From contig NZ_PGVG01000004.1 in NCBI RefSeq assembly GCF_002795245.1, positions 62,001 to 126,000 on the forward strand: a DNA stretch of 64,000 nt, in the 5' to 3' direction. The notes beneath the pieces were generated by a model. It worked only from the letters and a program-made list of their open reading frames with translations, searched no databases and had not been told where the DNA came from. The number at the start of each line of letters is the position of its first letter. Positions within the stretch are counted from its first letter, which is position 1. Both the position numbers and the translations under genes were made by a program. Shown here in pieces: positions 1-7,973 of this stretch. This DNA is from Bradyrhizobium forestalis. GTDB lineage: Bacteria; Pseudomonadota; Alphaproteobacteria; Rhizobiales; Xanthobacteraceae.

Positions 1-87
1 CCAATACGCATTCACATAAGTGCCCAGTGCGAGACCGAGCAGGACGACGCATCCGGCAAAGGCGAGAACGGCTCTATCGACATTCAT
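1..87 (-). CDS. DUF2892-type small membrane protein (partial)
   Basis: Only the first 29 codons are inside the window. They read MNVDRAVLAFAGCVVLLGLA and onward into a hydrophobic segment, which is the usual opening of DUF2892 inner-membrane proteins (often found fused or next to rhodaneses). The ATG at 87 has a good GGAG ribosome site just upstream. It lies 25 bp beyond the trxC stop and probably forms the third gene of the sqr-trxC operon. The family call is from memory of the N-terminus; the function is unknown. Confidence 0.7.
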   Translation of the reverse strand, partial: MNVDRAVLAFAGCVVLLGLALGTYVNAYW

Positions 88-112
88 GGCAGGCTCCTTC
101 TTTCTGGCTGGG

Positions 113-556
113 CTACGAACGGGTCACGCCGGCTTCAGTCCAGGCGACGATGCTGCGTGCATCCATCGCGCCGGAATGGCGGGCGATCTCGCGGCCGCCG
201 CGCATCAACAGCAGGGTCGGGATGCCGCTGATGTTGAGGCGCGACGACAGTTCAGGTGCGTTGTCCGAATTGAGCTTCAACAGCCGGACGTTCGGCTCCA
301 GCTGCTGCGCGGCGCGCTCGAACATCGGCGCCATGGCGCGGCACGGGCCGCACCATGGTGCCCAGACGTCGGCCAGCACGGGAATGTCGCTGTTGGCGAC
401 GTGGCGGCCGAAGGCTTCCTCGTCCACCTCGATCGGATGGCCGCTGAACATCGGCTGGTGACAGGCGCCGCAACGCGCAGCTTGCGCCGCGCGTTCGGCA
501 GGCAGGCGGTTGATGCGCCCGCAACTGCCACAGACGATCTGACGCGTCGTGCTCAT
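113..556 (-). CDS. trxC: Thioredoxin 2 (zinc-binding)
   Basis: The 147-residue protein has an N-terminal zinc ribbon (Cys9, Cys12, Cys29, Cys32) followed by a thioredoxin fold with the active site WCGPC at about residues 68-72 and the cis-Pro stretch SGIPTLLL. This is the layout of TrxC, a cytoplasmic disulfide reductase with an oxidative-stress role. The ATG overlaps the stop of the upstream sqr gene by ATGA, so the two are translationally coupled. In this setting it may reduce the persulfides or polysulfides that Sqr makes; that role is inferred from position only. Confidence 0.93.
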   Translation of the reverse strand: MSTTRQIVCGSCGRINRLPAERAAQAARCGACHQPMFSGHPIEVDEEAFGRHVANSDIPVLADVWAPWCGPCRAMAPMFERAAQQLEPNVRLLKLNSDNAPELSSRLNISGIPTLLLMRGGREIARHSGAMDARSIVAWTEAGVTRS

Positions 557-1839
557 GTGCCCGTTCGGACCTCCTTGAGCTTGGCGATGTTCAGCTTGTC
601 GAGAACGAAGCGCTCGTAGAACGGCTCGCTCTCGCCGCGCCGCATCTTGCGCAGGAAGTATTTTTCGAAGGCGACCTTGGCGAGGTGCACCCATTCGCCC
701 TTGGAGGACCAATTGACGTTTCGCGGCGGGATCTGCGGCTGCGCCAGGAAGGCGACACCGGAGTCGCCGAAGTCGGCGAGGCAGATGGCATTCCAGGTCG
801 GCTGTGCCGCGGGCGCCTTGCCGCGAAGCAGGGCGCCGATGTTCATCGCAGTCGCCGTCACCATGGATTCGATCATGAAGCCGGTCTTGGGGACGCCGAC
901 CGGCACCGGTGTCGCGCCGACCGGCGCGATTGCGACGCAGACGCCGACCGCGAAGACGTTGGGAAAAGCGGGGTTTTGCTGGTGCTTGTCGACGACGACG
1001 AAACCGCGCGGATTGGTCAGTTTCTCGATGCCGCGCACCGCCTCGACGCCGCGAAAGGCAGGCAACATCATCGAATAGGCGAATGGCAGCTCGTGGGCCT
1101 TGCGAGAGGTGCCGTCGTCGGCGAACTCCTCCACCGACATCAAGCCGGGGGCGACGTTGTCGACGCGGGCGTTGGTGATCCACTTGATGTGCTTCTCGCG
1201 CATCTCGCTTTCCAGCAGACCCTTGGTGTCTCCGACGCCGTCGAGACCGAGATGGCCGATATAGGGCTCCGAGGTGACGAACGTCATCGGGACGCGGTCG
1301 CGCAGCTTTCGCCGCCGCAGCTCCGTCTCCAGGATGAAGAGGAATTCGTAGGCCGGGCCGAAACAGGAAGCACCCTGCACCGCGCCGATGACGACCGGGC
1401 CGGGGTTGGCCACGAGCTTCTCGAAGGCTTCACGGGCATGCGCGGCGTGATCGACGTGGCAGATCGACTGGGTATAGCCTTGCGGCCCGAGACCCGGAAT
1501 CTCGTCGAACGCCAGTTCGGGGCCGGTCGCGACGACCAGATAGTCATAGTCGATCGACGTGCCGTCGCCGAGCTCGACGCGGTTCTCGGCCGGGTGGACA
1601 CGCCTTGCGCCCTGCGTCAGCAGTCGCACGCCCTTGCGTTTCATCACGTCCGCAAGATCGATCTCGATCTCTTCGCGCTTGCGCCAGCCGACCGCGACCC
1701 AAGGGTTCGATGGGACGAAATGATAGACGGCGCCTTGTGAGATGACGCTCAGGCGATCGTCCTTCCTCAACTGGGGCAGCAATTCGTAGGCCATCAGCGT
1801 TCCGCTCAGACCGGCTCCGATTACGACAACTTCCGCCAT
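553..1839 (-). CDS. sqr: Sulfide:quinone oxidoreductase
   Basis: This 428-residue FAD enzyme opens with the dinucleotide-binding motif VVVIGAGLSG and carries a second conserved block VATGPELAFDEIPG. Three cysteines lie at residues 127 (SICH), 159 (GASC) and 353 (AICLAD), almost the same numbers as the three redox cysteines of Acidithiobacillus SQR (128, 160, 356). This argues for a true sulfide oxidase rather than a generic NADH dehydrogenase. It would oxidise sulfide to polysulfide at the inner membrane and pass electrons to quinone. I chose the ATG at 1839 because GGAGG precedes it; a longer frame to 1956 runs through the shared promoter. It is divergent from the ArsR repressor and followed by trxC. 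Confidence 0.9.
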   Translation of the reverse strand: MAEVVVIGAGLSGTLMAYELLPQLRKDDRLSVISQGAVYHFVPSNPWVAVGWRKREEIEIDLADVMKRKGVRLLTQGARRVHPAENRVELGDGTSIDYDYLVVATGPELAFDEIPGLGPQGYTQSICHVDHAAHAREAFEKLVANPGPVVIGAVQGASCFGPAYEFLFILETELRRRKLRDRVPMTFVTSEPYIGHLGLDGVGDTKGLLESEMREKHIKWITNARVDNVAPGLMSVEEFADDGTSRKAHELPFAYSMMLPAFRGVEAVRGIEKLTNPRGFVVVDKHQQNPAFPNVFAVGVCVAIAPVGATPVPVGVPKTGFMIESMVTATAMNIGALLRGKAPAAQPTWNAICLADFGDSGVAFLAQPQIPPRNVNWSSKGEWVHLAKVAFEKYFLRKMRRGESEPFYERFVLDKLNIAKLKEVRTGT

Positions 1840-1897
1840 GGGTACCTCCGTTGGACCAAGCCGCTCCGCCGGTTCAGTTCCGGCTGTCGTGCAGCGC

Positions 1898-1926
1898 TTG
1901 ACGATATATTCGTAATTGCGTATATA
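1898..1926 (+). promoter_or_regulatory. Sigma-70 promoter of the ArsR-type repressor gene
   Basis: TTGACG at 1898-1903 and TATATA at 1921-1926 are separated by exactly 17 bp, a strong housekeeping promoter. The expected transcription start, about 1933, falls on or next to the ATG at 1934. The mRNA may therefore be leaderless. The -10 box lies inside the palindromic operator. Confidence 0.65.
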
Positions 1927-1931
1927 CGCAA
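1916..1931. promoter_or_regulatory. Palindromic operator, likely for the persulfide-sensing repressor
   Basis: TTGCGTATATACGCAA is a perfect 16-bp palindrome in the divergent gap between sqr and the ArsR-type gene. It covers the -10 box of the repressor's own promoter. On the other strand its first six bases (TTGCGT) can act as the -35 of a leftward promoter with TATATC 17 bp further on. One bound dimer could thus shut off both directions. The assignment to this repressor is inferred from position. Confidence 0.75.
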
Positions 1932-1933
1932 GT

Positions 1934-2254
1934 ATGAAGGTTAATGCTGAAATCATGGAGCGGGCGGCGGATCAGGCGAGCGAGCTGCTGAAGGCGCTCG
2001 CCAACCGGCACCGCCTGCTGATCATCTGCCAGTTGATCGACGGCGAGCGGTCGGTCGGCGAGCTTGCCGAATTCCTGAGCCTGCGGGACTCCACGGTTTC
2101 CCAACATCTCGCGCTCCTTCGCAAGGATGGTCTGGTGTCTGCCCGGCGTGAGGCGCAAACGATCTTCTATTCGATCGCAAGCGAGCCGGCACGCGAGGTG
2201 CTGAAGACGCTCTACCAGACGTTCTGCGCACCGAAGTCCGCAAGGACCAGGTGA
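1934..2254 (+). CDS. ArsR-family persulfide-sensing repressor (SqrR/BigR type)
   Basis: The 106-residue protein is a winged-helix ArsR regulator with recognition-helix block STVSQHLALLRKDGLV. Two cysteines, one in LLIICQL (residue 32) and one near the end in YQTFC (residue 98), are 66 residues apart. SqrR and BigR use a pair with the same spacing (41/107 in SqrR) to form a tetrasulfide bridge when sulfide rises. It is divergent from sqr, as expected for a sulfide-responsive repressor. The start is uncertain: ATG 1934 would be leaderless, while ATG 1955 has a weak GAAGG upstream. An upstream TTG at 1916 lies in the operator and is unlikely. Confidence 0.85.
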   Translation: MKVNAEIMERAADQASELLKALANRHRLLIICQLIDGERSVGELAEFLSLRDSTVSQHLALLRKDGLVSARREAQTIFYSIASEPAREVLKTLYQTFCAPKSARTR

Positions 2255-2355
2255 AATCTAGGAGAGCTCGGGTGAGGGCGCCTTGAGCAGGATCAACACG
2301 CCCCATTCCCATGCAGATGAAATGAGCTGCGCAGCGGCGTGGTGATGCTTTGATC

Positions 2356-3378
2356 ATGACACGGAAAAGTCCCATGCAATGTATGGCGAGATATTTGGGT
2401 TTGCTGGCTGCCTTCGCGGCGATCGGCTCGTCTGGAACGCCGGCGACGGCGGCCGAAACACTCGTGGTCACGCGGCAATCGATCGCGGATGAAAAGGCCG
2501 TATTCGCCACGGTCGAGAGTATCAGCGTGGTGCCGGCGCGCGGGCGCATCGGCGGCACGGTGGCTCAGCTCAAGGTCAGGGAAGGGGATCGCGTTGCCGC
2601 CGGCCAGGCGATCGCGACCATCGGTGACGAAAAGCTCGTGCTGCAAATGAAATCGCTTGACGCGCAGATCGAGGCGCTGCAGGCGCAGGCGAACCAGGCG
2701 CAGCTCGACTTCACCCGGACCGAAGGTCTGGTCGAGCGCGGCATCCTGCCACGGATCAAGCTCGACGAGCAGCGCACCGCGCTGAACGTCGCCGAGAACG
2801 GCCTGCGCGCCAAGACCGCCGAACGTGCGGTGATCAACGAGCAGCTCAACCAGGGGCAGGTGCTCGCGCCGGCGGACGGTCGCGTGCTGAAGCGGCTGAT
2901 CACGATAGGATCCGTCGTGCTCGCGGGCGATCCCATCGTCACCGTCGCCCAGCAGAATTTCAAGCTGCGGCTTCGCGTGCCGGAGCGGCATGCGCGCCTC
3001 CTCAAGGCGGGCGACAAGATTCGCATCGACGGCGCGGAGTTCGTCGGCGAAGCCGCCAAGTTGGGCGTCATCGATCTCGTCTATCCGCAGATCGAGGAGG
3101 GTCGCGTCATTGCGGATGCGAGCGTGGAGGGCCTCGGCGAATATTTCGTCGGTGACCGCTTGCGGGTCTGGATCTCCGGCGGCGCGCGACCGGCCTTCGT
3201 CATCCCCTCGAGCTATGTGACGACCAGGTTCGGAGTCGATTACGTTCGGCTTCAGAAGGATGGCGAAACGATAGACGTGCCGGTGCAGCGTGGCCGCGTG
3301 CTGCCGACGCCGGCGCTCCCCGACGGACTTGAGATCCTGTCCGGCATTTCAGCCGGCGACCAATTGGTGCGGCCGTGA
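2356..3378 (+). CDS. RND efflux periplasmic adaptor (membrane fusion protein)
   Basis: About 340 residues. An N-terminal export signal ends near ATAAE. A biotinyl-lipoyl-like half follows (GGTVAQLKVREGDRVAAGQA), then a short coiled-coil hairpin (KSLDAQIEALQAQANQAQLD), the second lipoyl half (VLAPADGRVLK) and beta-barrel domains. This is the adaptor of a tripartite efflux system linking the inner-membrane pump to an outer-membrane channel. Its stop overlaps the GTG of the pump gene by GTGA. The start is uncertain among ATG codons at 2356, 2374 and 2383. It lies 100 bp after the sulfide repressor, on the same strand. Confidence 0.88.
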   Translation: MTRKSPMQCMARYLGLLAAFAAIGSSGTPATAAETLVVTRQSIADEKAVFATVESISVVPARGRIGGTVAQLKVREGDRVAAGQAIATIGDEKLVLQMKSLDAQIEALQAQANQAQLDFTRTEGLVERGILPRIKLDEQRTALNVAENGLRAKTAERAVINEQLNQGQVLAPADGRVLKRLITIGSVVLAGDPIVTVAQQNFKLRLRVPERHARLLKAGDKIRIDGAEFVGEAAKLGVIDLVYPQIEEGRVIADASVEGLGEYFVGDRLRVWISGGARPAFVIPSSYVTTRFGVDYVRLQKDGETIDVPVQRGRVLPTPALPDGLEILSGISAGDQLVRP

Positions 3379-6300
3379 ATCTCGGGCTATCGGGGCGGTT
3401 GACCAGGTCGACCATCGCATCGCCGCTGACGCCGCTGTTCCTGCTCGCGGCACTCGTGGTGGGGCTGATCGCCGTGATGGTGATCCCGCGCGAGGAGGAG
3501 CCGCAGATCAGCGTTCCCATGGTGGACATCCGTGTCAATGCCGACGGTCTGCGCGGGCCGGACGCGGTGGAGCTGGTGAGCAAACCGCTGGAATCGATCG
3601 TCAAGGGCATCGACGGCGTCGAGCACGTCTATAGCCAGACCGAGGACGATCGCGTCATGGTCACCGCGCGCTTCCTGGTCGGCACCAAGTTCGAGGATGC
3701 CATCCTGCGGGTGCACGAGAAGATCCGCGCCAATCTCGACCGCATTCCCGTCGGTATCCCCGAGCCGCTGATCGTCGGCCGGGGCATCAATGACGTCGCG
3801 GTGACGGTGCTCACGCTGTCGCCGAAGCCGGAAGCTGCCAGCCGCTGGACCGACAAGGATCTCTACGAGCTCGCCGACAAGCTGCGCGCGGAGCTGATGA
3901 AGGTCGACGACATAGGCCTGACCTACATATCCGGCGGGGCGGCGCAACAGATCCGGGTCGAGCCCGATCCGGAGAAGCTGTCGCTGTTCGGCATCACGCT
4001 GCAGCAGCTCGTGGCCAAGGTAAAGGACGCCAACCGCTCGTTCCTGGCGGGGCAGGTCCGCGATGCCGGCATCGTGCGAAGCGTCGCGGCAGGGCAGACG
4101 TTGTCCGGCATTCCCGATATCGGACTATTGCTCATCACGAGCCGTGACGGCCGGCCGGTCTATGTCAAGGACGTCGCCTCCGTCGTCGTCGGCCCGAGCA
4201 CCATCGAGCATCGCGTCTGGACGGAATCACGCGATGCCGCCGGACAGTGGGCGCGGACGCCCGCCGTCAGCCTGGCGCTGGCCAAGCGGGCCGGCGCCAA
4301 CGCGGTCGTCGTGTCCGAGAACATCGCGAGGCGTCTCGAAGGATTGAAGTCGCGCCTGATCCCTGAGGATATCCAGGTGACGGTGACGCGCGACTACGGC
4401 GAGACCGCCAACGAGAAGGCCAACGAGCTGCTGTTCCACCTCGCCCTCGCGACGGTCTCGATCGTCGTGCTGATCGCGATCGCGATCGGCTGGCGCGAGG
4501 CGCTGGTGACCTTCGTCGTGATTCCCACGACGATCCTGCTTACGATGTTCGCCGCCAATTTGATGGGCTATACCATCAACCGCGTCAGCCTGTTCGCGCT
4601 GATCTTCTCGATCGGCATTCTCGTCGACGACGCGATCGTCGTGGTCGAGAACATCGCGCGGCACTGGGCCATGCGCGACGGCCGGCCGCGCCTGCAGGCG
4701 ACCATCGAGGCGGTGGCGGAGGTCGGCAACCCCACCATCGTCGCGACGTTGACCGTGGTCGCGGCGTTGCTGCCGATGCTGTTCGTGTCGGGCCTGATGG
4801 GGCCCTATATGGCGCCGATCCCGGCCAATGCGTCTGCCGCCATGCTGTTCTCGTTCTTCGTCGCGATGGTGGTGGCGCCTTGGCTGATGCTCAAGCTCGC
4901 GCCGAGGGGCGAGATTGCCTCGACGCACGCGGGCCATGATGAAGGCCGGCTCGGCCGGCTCTACCGGCGCTTCGCCGCGCCGATCGTGCGGAGCAAGCGG
5001 TCGGCCTGGATATTCCTGCTCGGCGTCGGCATCGCGACGCTGCTGTCAATGACGCTGTTTGCGACCAAGTCGGTAACGGTGAAGCTGCTGCCGTTCGACA
5101 ACAAGTCCGAGATCGCCGTCGTCGTCGACCTGCCGGAAGGGGCGAGCCTGGAGGCGACCGAGCGCACGCTGTTCGGCGCGGCCGAGATTGCGCGGCAATT
5201 GCCGGAGGTCACCTCGCTGCAATCCTATGCCGGTACGCCGGCCCCGTTCAATTTCAACGGCTTGGTGCGGCACTATTACTTGCGGGAGAGGCCCGAGCTC
5301 GGCGAAGTGCAGGTCAACCTGGCTGCGCGCGGCGAGCGCAAGCGCGCGAGCCATGAGATCGCGCTCGAGCTGCGCGAGAAGCTCAAGGCGCTCGGTGCGC
5401 CCACCGGCACCAGCATCAAGGTGGTCGAGGTGCCGCCCGGGCCGCCGGTGCTGTCGACGCTGCTCGCCGAGGTCTATGGTCCCGATGCGACCACGCGCCG
5501 TGCGGTCACGGCCGAGCTCAGGAAGATATTCGCGGAAGTGCCGTTCATCGTCGACATCGACGATTCCGTCGGCGAGAAGCGGCCGCGGCTGCGGCTCTCG
5601 ATCGACCAGGACCGGCTCGAATTCTTCGGCGTCGAGCAGCGCGACGTCTACGACACCATCCAGGCGCTGTTCGGCGGCATCTCGATCGGCTATTCGCATC
5701 GCGGCGAGGACCGCAACCCGATCGAGATCGCCGTGCATCTCGGTAAGCGCGATCTGGTCTGGGACGAGGCTCTGGCCTCCACGCCGGTGCCGGCCAATAC
5801 ATTGCCTGGCAGCAAGACGGTGGTCGAACTCGGCCAGGTCGTGAAGGCGACCGTGGAGGATGGCTCGCCGACGATCTTCCGCCGCGATGGCCGCTTCGCC
5901 GACATGGTGATGGCCGAGCTTGCCGGGCGCTTCGAGGCGCCGCTCTACGGCATGCTCGCGGTCGCCGATCGCGTGGATGCCCATGATTGGGGCAAGCTGC
6001 CGAAGCCCGCCATCAGCCTGCACGGCCAGCCATCGGACGAGTCGCGTCCGACGCTGCTGTGGGACGGCGAATGGGAGATCACCTGGGTGACCTTCCGCGA
6101 CATGGGCGCGGCCTTCGGCGCGGCCATCCTCGGCATCTACGTGCTGGTCGTCGCCCAGTTCAGGAGCTTCCGGCTGCCGCTCGTCATCCTGACGCCGATC
6201 CCGCTGACGTTGATCGGCATCCTGATCGGGCACTGGCTCCTGGCCGCGCCGTTCACCGCGACCTCGATGATCGGCTTCATCGCGCTGGCCGGCATCATCG

Positions 6301-6599
6301 TGCGCAATTCGATCCTGCTCGTCGACTTCATCCGCCACAGTGGCGCCGAGGGCAAGTCGCTGCGCGAAGTGGTGCTGGAAGCGGGCGCCGTCCGCTTCAA
6401 GCCGATCCTGCTCACTGCGCTTGCCGCCATGATCGGGGCCGCAACCATCCTGCTCGATCCGATCTTTCAGGGATTGGCGATCTCGCTCCTGTTCGGGCTG
6501 GCGTCGTCAACGCTGCTCACCGTGCTGGTGATCCCCGCGATCTACATCGCCTTGCGCGCGCCGCGCGAGGCGGCTCCGACCATAGCCAAGTCCAGCTAG
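3375..6599 (+). CDS. RND-family efflux pump, inner-membrane subunit
   Basis: The 1074-residue protein has the AcrB-type plan: a first transmembrane helix near residues 20-38, a large periplasmic loop, a helix bundle containing GILVDDAIVVVENIARH at about residues 413-430 with the paired Asp proton-relay residues, then a repeat of the same architecture ending in a second helix bundle (VRNSILLVDFI). No outer-membrane channel gene is next to it, so a shared TolC would be needed. The GTG start is coupled to the adaptor gene. The substrate is not evident. Being read from next to a sulfide repressor suggests a link with sulfur stress, which is inference. Confidence 0.9.
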   Translation: MNLGLSGRLTRSTIASPLTPLFLLAALVVGLIAVMVIPREEEPQISVPMVDIRVNADGLRGPDAVELVSKPLESIVKGIDGVEHVYSQTEDDRVMVTARFLVGTKFEDAILRVHEKIRANLDRIPVGIPEPLIVGRGINDVAVTVLTLSPKPEAASRWTDKDLYELADKLRAELMKVDDIGLTYISGGAAQQIRVEPDPEKLSLFGITLQQLVAKVKDANRSFLAGQVRDAGIVRSVAAGQTLSGIPDIGLLLITSRDGRPVYVKDVASVVVGPSTIEHRVWTESRDAAGQWARTPAVSLALAKRAGANAVVVSENIARRLEGLKSRLIPEDIQVTVTRDYGETANEKANELLFHLALATVSIVVLIAIAIGWREALVTFVVIPTTILLTMFAANLMGYTINRVSLFALIFSIGILVDDAIVVVENIARHWAMRDGRPRLQATIEAVAEVGNPTIVATLTVVAALLPMLFVSGLMGPYMAPIPANASAAMLFSFFVAMVVAPWLMLKLAPRGEIASTHAGHDEGRLGRLYRRFAAPIVRSKRSAWIFLLGVGIATLLSMTLFATKSVTVKLLPFDNKSEIAVVVDLPEGASLEATERTLFGAAEIARQLPEVTSLQSYAGTPAPFNFNGLVRHYYLRERPELGEVQVNLAARGERKRASHEIALELREKLKALGAPTGTSIKVVEVPPGPPVLSTLLAEVYGPDATTRRAVTAELRKIFAEVPFIVDIDDSVGEKRPRLRLSIDQDRLEFFGVEQRDVYDTIQALFGGISIGYSHRGEDRNPIEIAVHLGKRDLVWDEALASTPVPANTLPGSKTVVELGQVVKATVEDGSPTIFRRDGRFADMVMAELAGRFEAPLYGMLAVADRVDAHDWGKLPKPAISLHGQPSDESRPTLLWDGEWEITWVTFRDMGAAFGAAILGIYVLVVAQFRSFRLPLVILTPIPLTLIGILIGHWLLAAPFTATSMIGFIALAGIIVRNSILLVDFIRHSGAEGKSLREVVLEAGAVRFKPILLTALAAMIGAATILLDPIFQGLAISLLFGLASSTLLTVLVIPAIYIALRAPREAAPTIAKSS

Positions 6600-6609
6600 C
6601 GAGGATCCG

Positions 6610-6966
6610 ATGGACAAGAACTACGTCGACATCACCAGGAACATCTCGGCCAACCTGAAGAAGCTGCGGAGCGACATTCCCGACACCATGAAGGGATTTG
6701 CCGCGCTCGCGCAAGCCGCCTCGCGCGACGGTGCGCTGGACAAGAAGACCAAGGAGCTGATCGCGCTGGCGCTCGGGGTTGCCGCGCATTGCGACGGCTG
6801 CATCGGCTTTCACACCGAGGCGCTGGTCAAGCTCGGCGCAACGCGCGAGGAGGTCGAGGAGACGCTCGGCATGGCCGTCTATATGGGCGGCGGGCCATCG
6901 TTGATGTACGCCGCCGATGCGATCGCGGCCTACGAGCAGTTTCAGCAGCACGCTGTGCCCGCTTGA
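6610..6966 (+). CDS. AhpD-like carboxymuconolactone decarboxylase family protein
   Basis: This 118-residue protein has the AhpD active-site layout: Glu49 in KKTKELIAL, then Cys61-x-x-Cys64 and His68 in CDGCIGFH. Such proteins are thiol peroxidases or disulfide reductases; the family also includes decarboxylases, but the CxxC-x3-H signature favours redox chemistry. It follows the RND pump by 10 bp with its own ribosome site (GAGGATCC before the ATG) and ends the rightward sulfide-linked operon. A role in thiol or persulfide stress fits the neighbours but is not shown. Confidence 0.85.
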   Translation: MDKNYVDITRNISANLKKLRSDIPDTMKGFAALAQAASRDGALDKKTKELIALALGVAAHCDGCIGFHTEALVKLGATREEVEETLGMAVYMGGGPSLMYAADAIAAYEQFQQHAVPA

Positions 6967-6990
6967 CGCTGGTCAGGCCGCGCACGTGAA

Positions 6991-7018
6991 CGGGACCGGG
7001 CGAATCCGCCCGGTCCCG
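6991..7018. terminator. Hairpin between convergent genes
   Basis: A perfect 12-bp inverted repeat (CGGGACCGGGCG and its complement) encloses a 4-nt loop between the AhpD-like gene and the leftward secreted-protein gene. No T-tract follows on either strand, so it is a likely but not classical bidirectional terminator. Confidence 0.65.
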
Positions 7019-7040
7019 CGCATCATTCGTCTTGGAACGA

Positions 7041-7373
7041 CTACCAGCGATCGTCGCCGACACCGACGCCCACGCTGACGCCCGGCGCGCGAATGCCGAC
7101 ACCGGCGCGCGGACCGTCGTCCCAATCGCGGTAGGTGCGGCGCTCGTAGTAATAACGGTCGCGCGGCATCGTCGCGTAGGAGTCGCGCACGATCACGCGC
7201 GCGCCGCGGCGAGTGCGATAGCAATTGCCGGCATCGTCACAGACCAGCCGCACCTGCTGGACGAGATCGGGATTGGTGTATTCGCTCGTCGTGTAGATGT
7301 CCGCGGCCCTTGCGCCGCCCGCTGCGGCCAGCGCGCCGACGCCCGCCAGCAGCGCAATCGTGATTGTCCTCAT
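7041..7373 (-). CDS. Small secreted protein, unknown function
   Basis: The 110-residue product has a clear Sec signal peptide (MRTITIALLAGVGALAAAGG, cleaved near ARA-AD). Two cysteines (45 and 51) follow, then an Arg/Tyr-rich middle (DRYYYERRTYRDW) and a Gly/Val-rich tail (GVSVGVGVG). GGAGGAG precedes the ATG. I do not recognise a functional family; similar short periplasmic Tyr/Arg-rich proteins are common in Bradyrhizobium. It is probably monocistronic. Confidence 0.75.
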   Translation of the reverse strand: MRTITIALLAGVGALAAAGGARAADIYTTSEYTNPDLVQQVRLVCDDAGNCYRTRRGARVIVRDSYATMPRDRYYYERRTYRDWDDGPRAGVGIRAPGVSVGVGVGDDRW

Positions 7374-7492
7374 CGTCTCCTCCGTCCGAAACTGCCCTCG
7401 GCGGTACAAGAAGAGGAGGCGGTGATCGTTCCCGGCCGCGATGCTGGTTTTTCCTGGAACCGGGACTTTGTGGGCGGTTTGTTCCCTTGATC

Positions 7493-7963
7493 TCAAGCCG
7501 GGAAGATGAGGCATGTGGTCGTGCCGTGAGCGAGCAGCCGGCCCTTGGCATCCGTCACACGTCCGTCGGCCGTTCCGATGCGGCGGCCGCAATTCAGAAC
7601 CTTGCCCTCGGCCGTGATCAGTCCCGTCTCCGGCGTAATCGGCCGCAGCAGCGAAACCTTGAACTCGAGCGTGGTCTGGCCGGTCCCCTTGTCGAGGACC
7701 GACTGGATCGCCAACCCCATGCAACTGTCGAGCAAGGTGGCCGTGAGACCACCATGCACCGTGCCCGCCGGGTTGAGGTGAGCGCCGGTCGGGACGAGCG
7801 CGACGACGACGCGGCCACGTTCAGCCTCCACCACATCATAGCCCAATGTTTGGGCGAGCGTGTTGAGAGGCAACGTTCCGTTGGCGAGGCCCTGGACGAA
7901 CTCCTGCCCACTCAACTGCTTCTGTCGTCCGGCGTCGACCGTTCCATAGCTCTTCGCGGTCAT
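7493..7963 (-). CDS. PaaI-like hotdog thioesterase
   Basis: This 156-residue protein shows the hotdog thioesterase signature NPAGTVHGGLTATLLDSCMG (about residues 64-83), in which the HGG and the following Asp form the acyl-CoA site. It probably hydrolyses an acyl-CoA or aryl-CoA ester in the cytoplasm; the substrate cannot be read from sequence. GAGGAG precedes the ATG. It starts 10 bp after the Ada-type regulator, with which it is likely co-transcribed. Two more thioesterases of this fold lie at 12366 and 49222. Confidence 0.88.
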   Translation of the reverse strand: MTAKSYGTVDAGRQKQLSGQEFVQGLANGTLPLNTLAQTLGYDVVEAERGRVVVALVPTGAHLNPAGTVHGGLTATLLDSCMGLAIQSVLDKGTGQTTLEFKVSLLRPITPETGLITAEGKVLNCGRRIGTADGRVTDAKGRLLAHGTTTCLIFPA

Positions 7964-7973
7964 CTGAATCTCC

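Noticed and set aside
1916..1933. TTG start for the ArsR-type repressor
   Set aside because: Would place the start codon inside the palindromic operator and upstream of the predicted transcription start.
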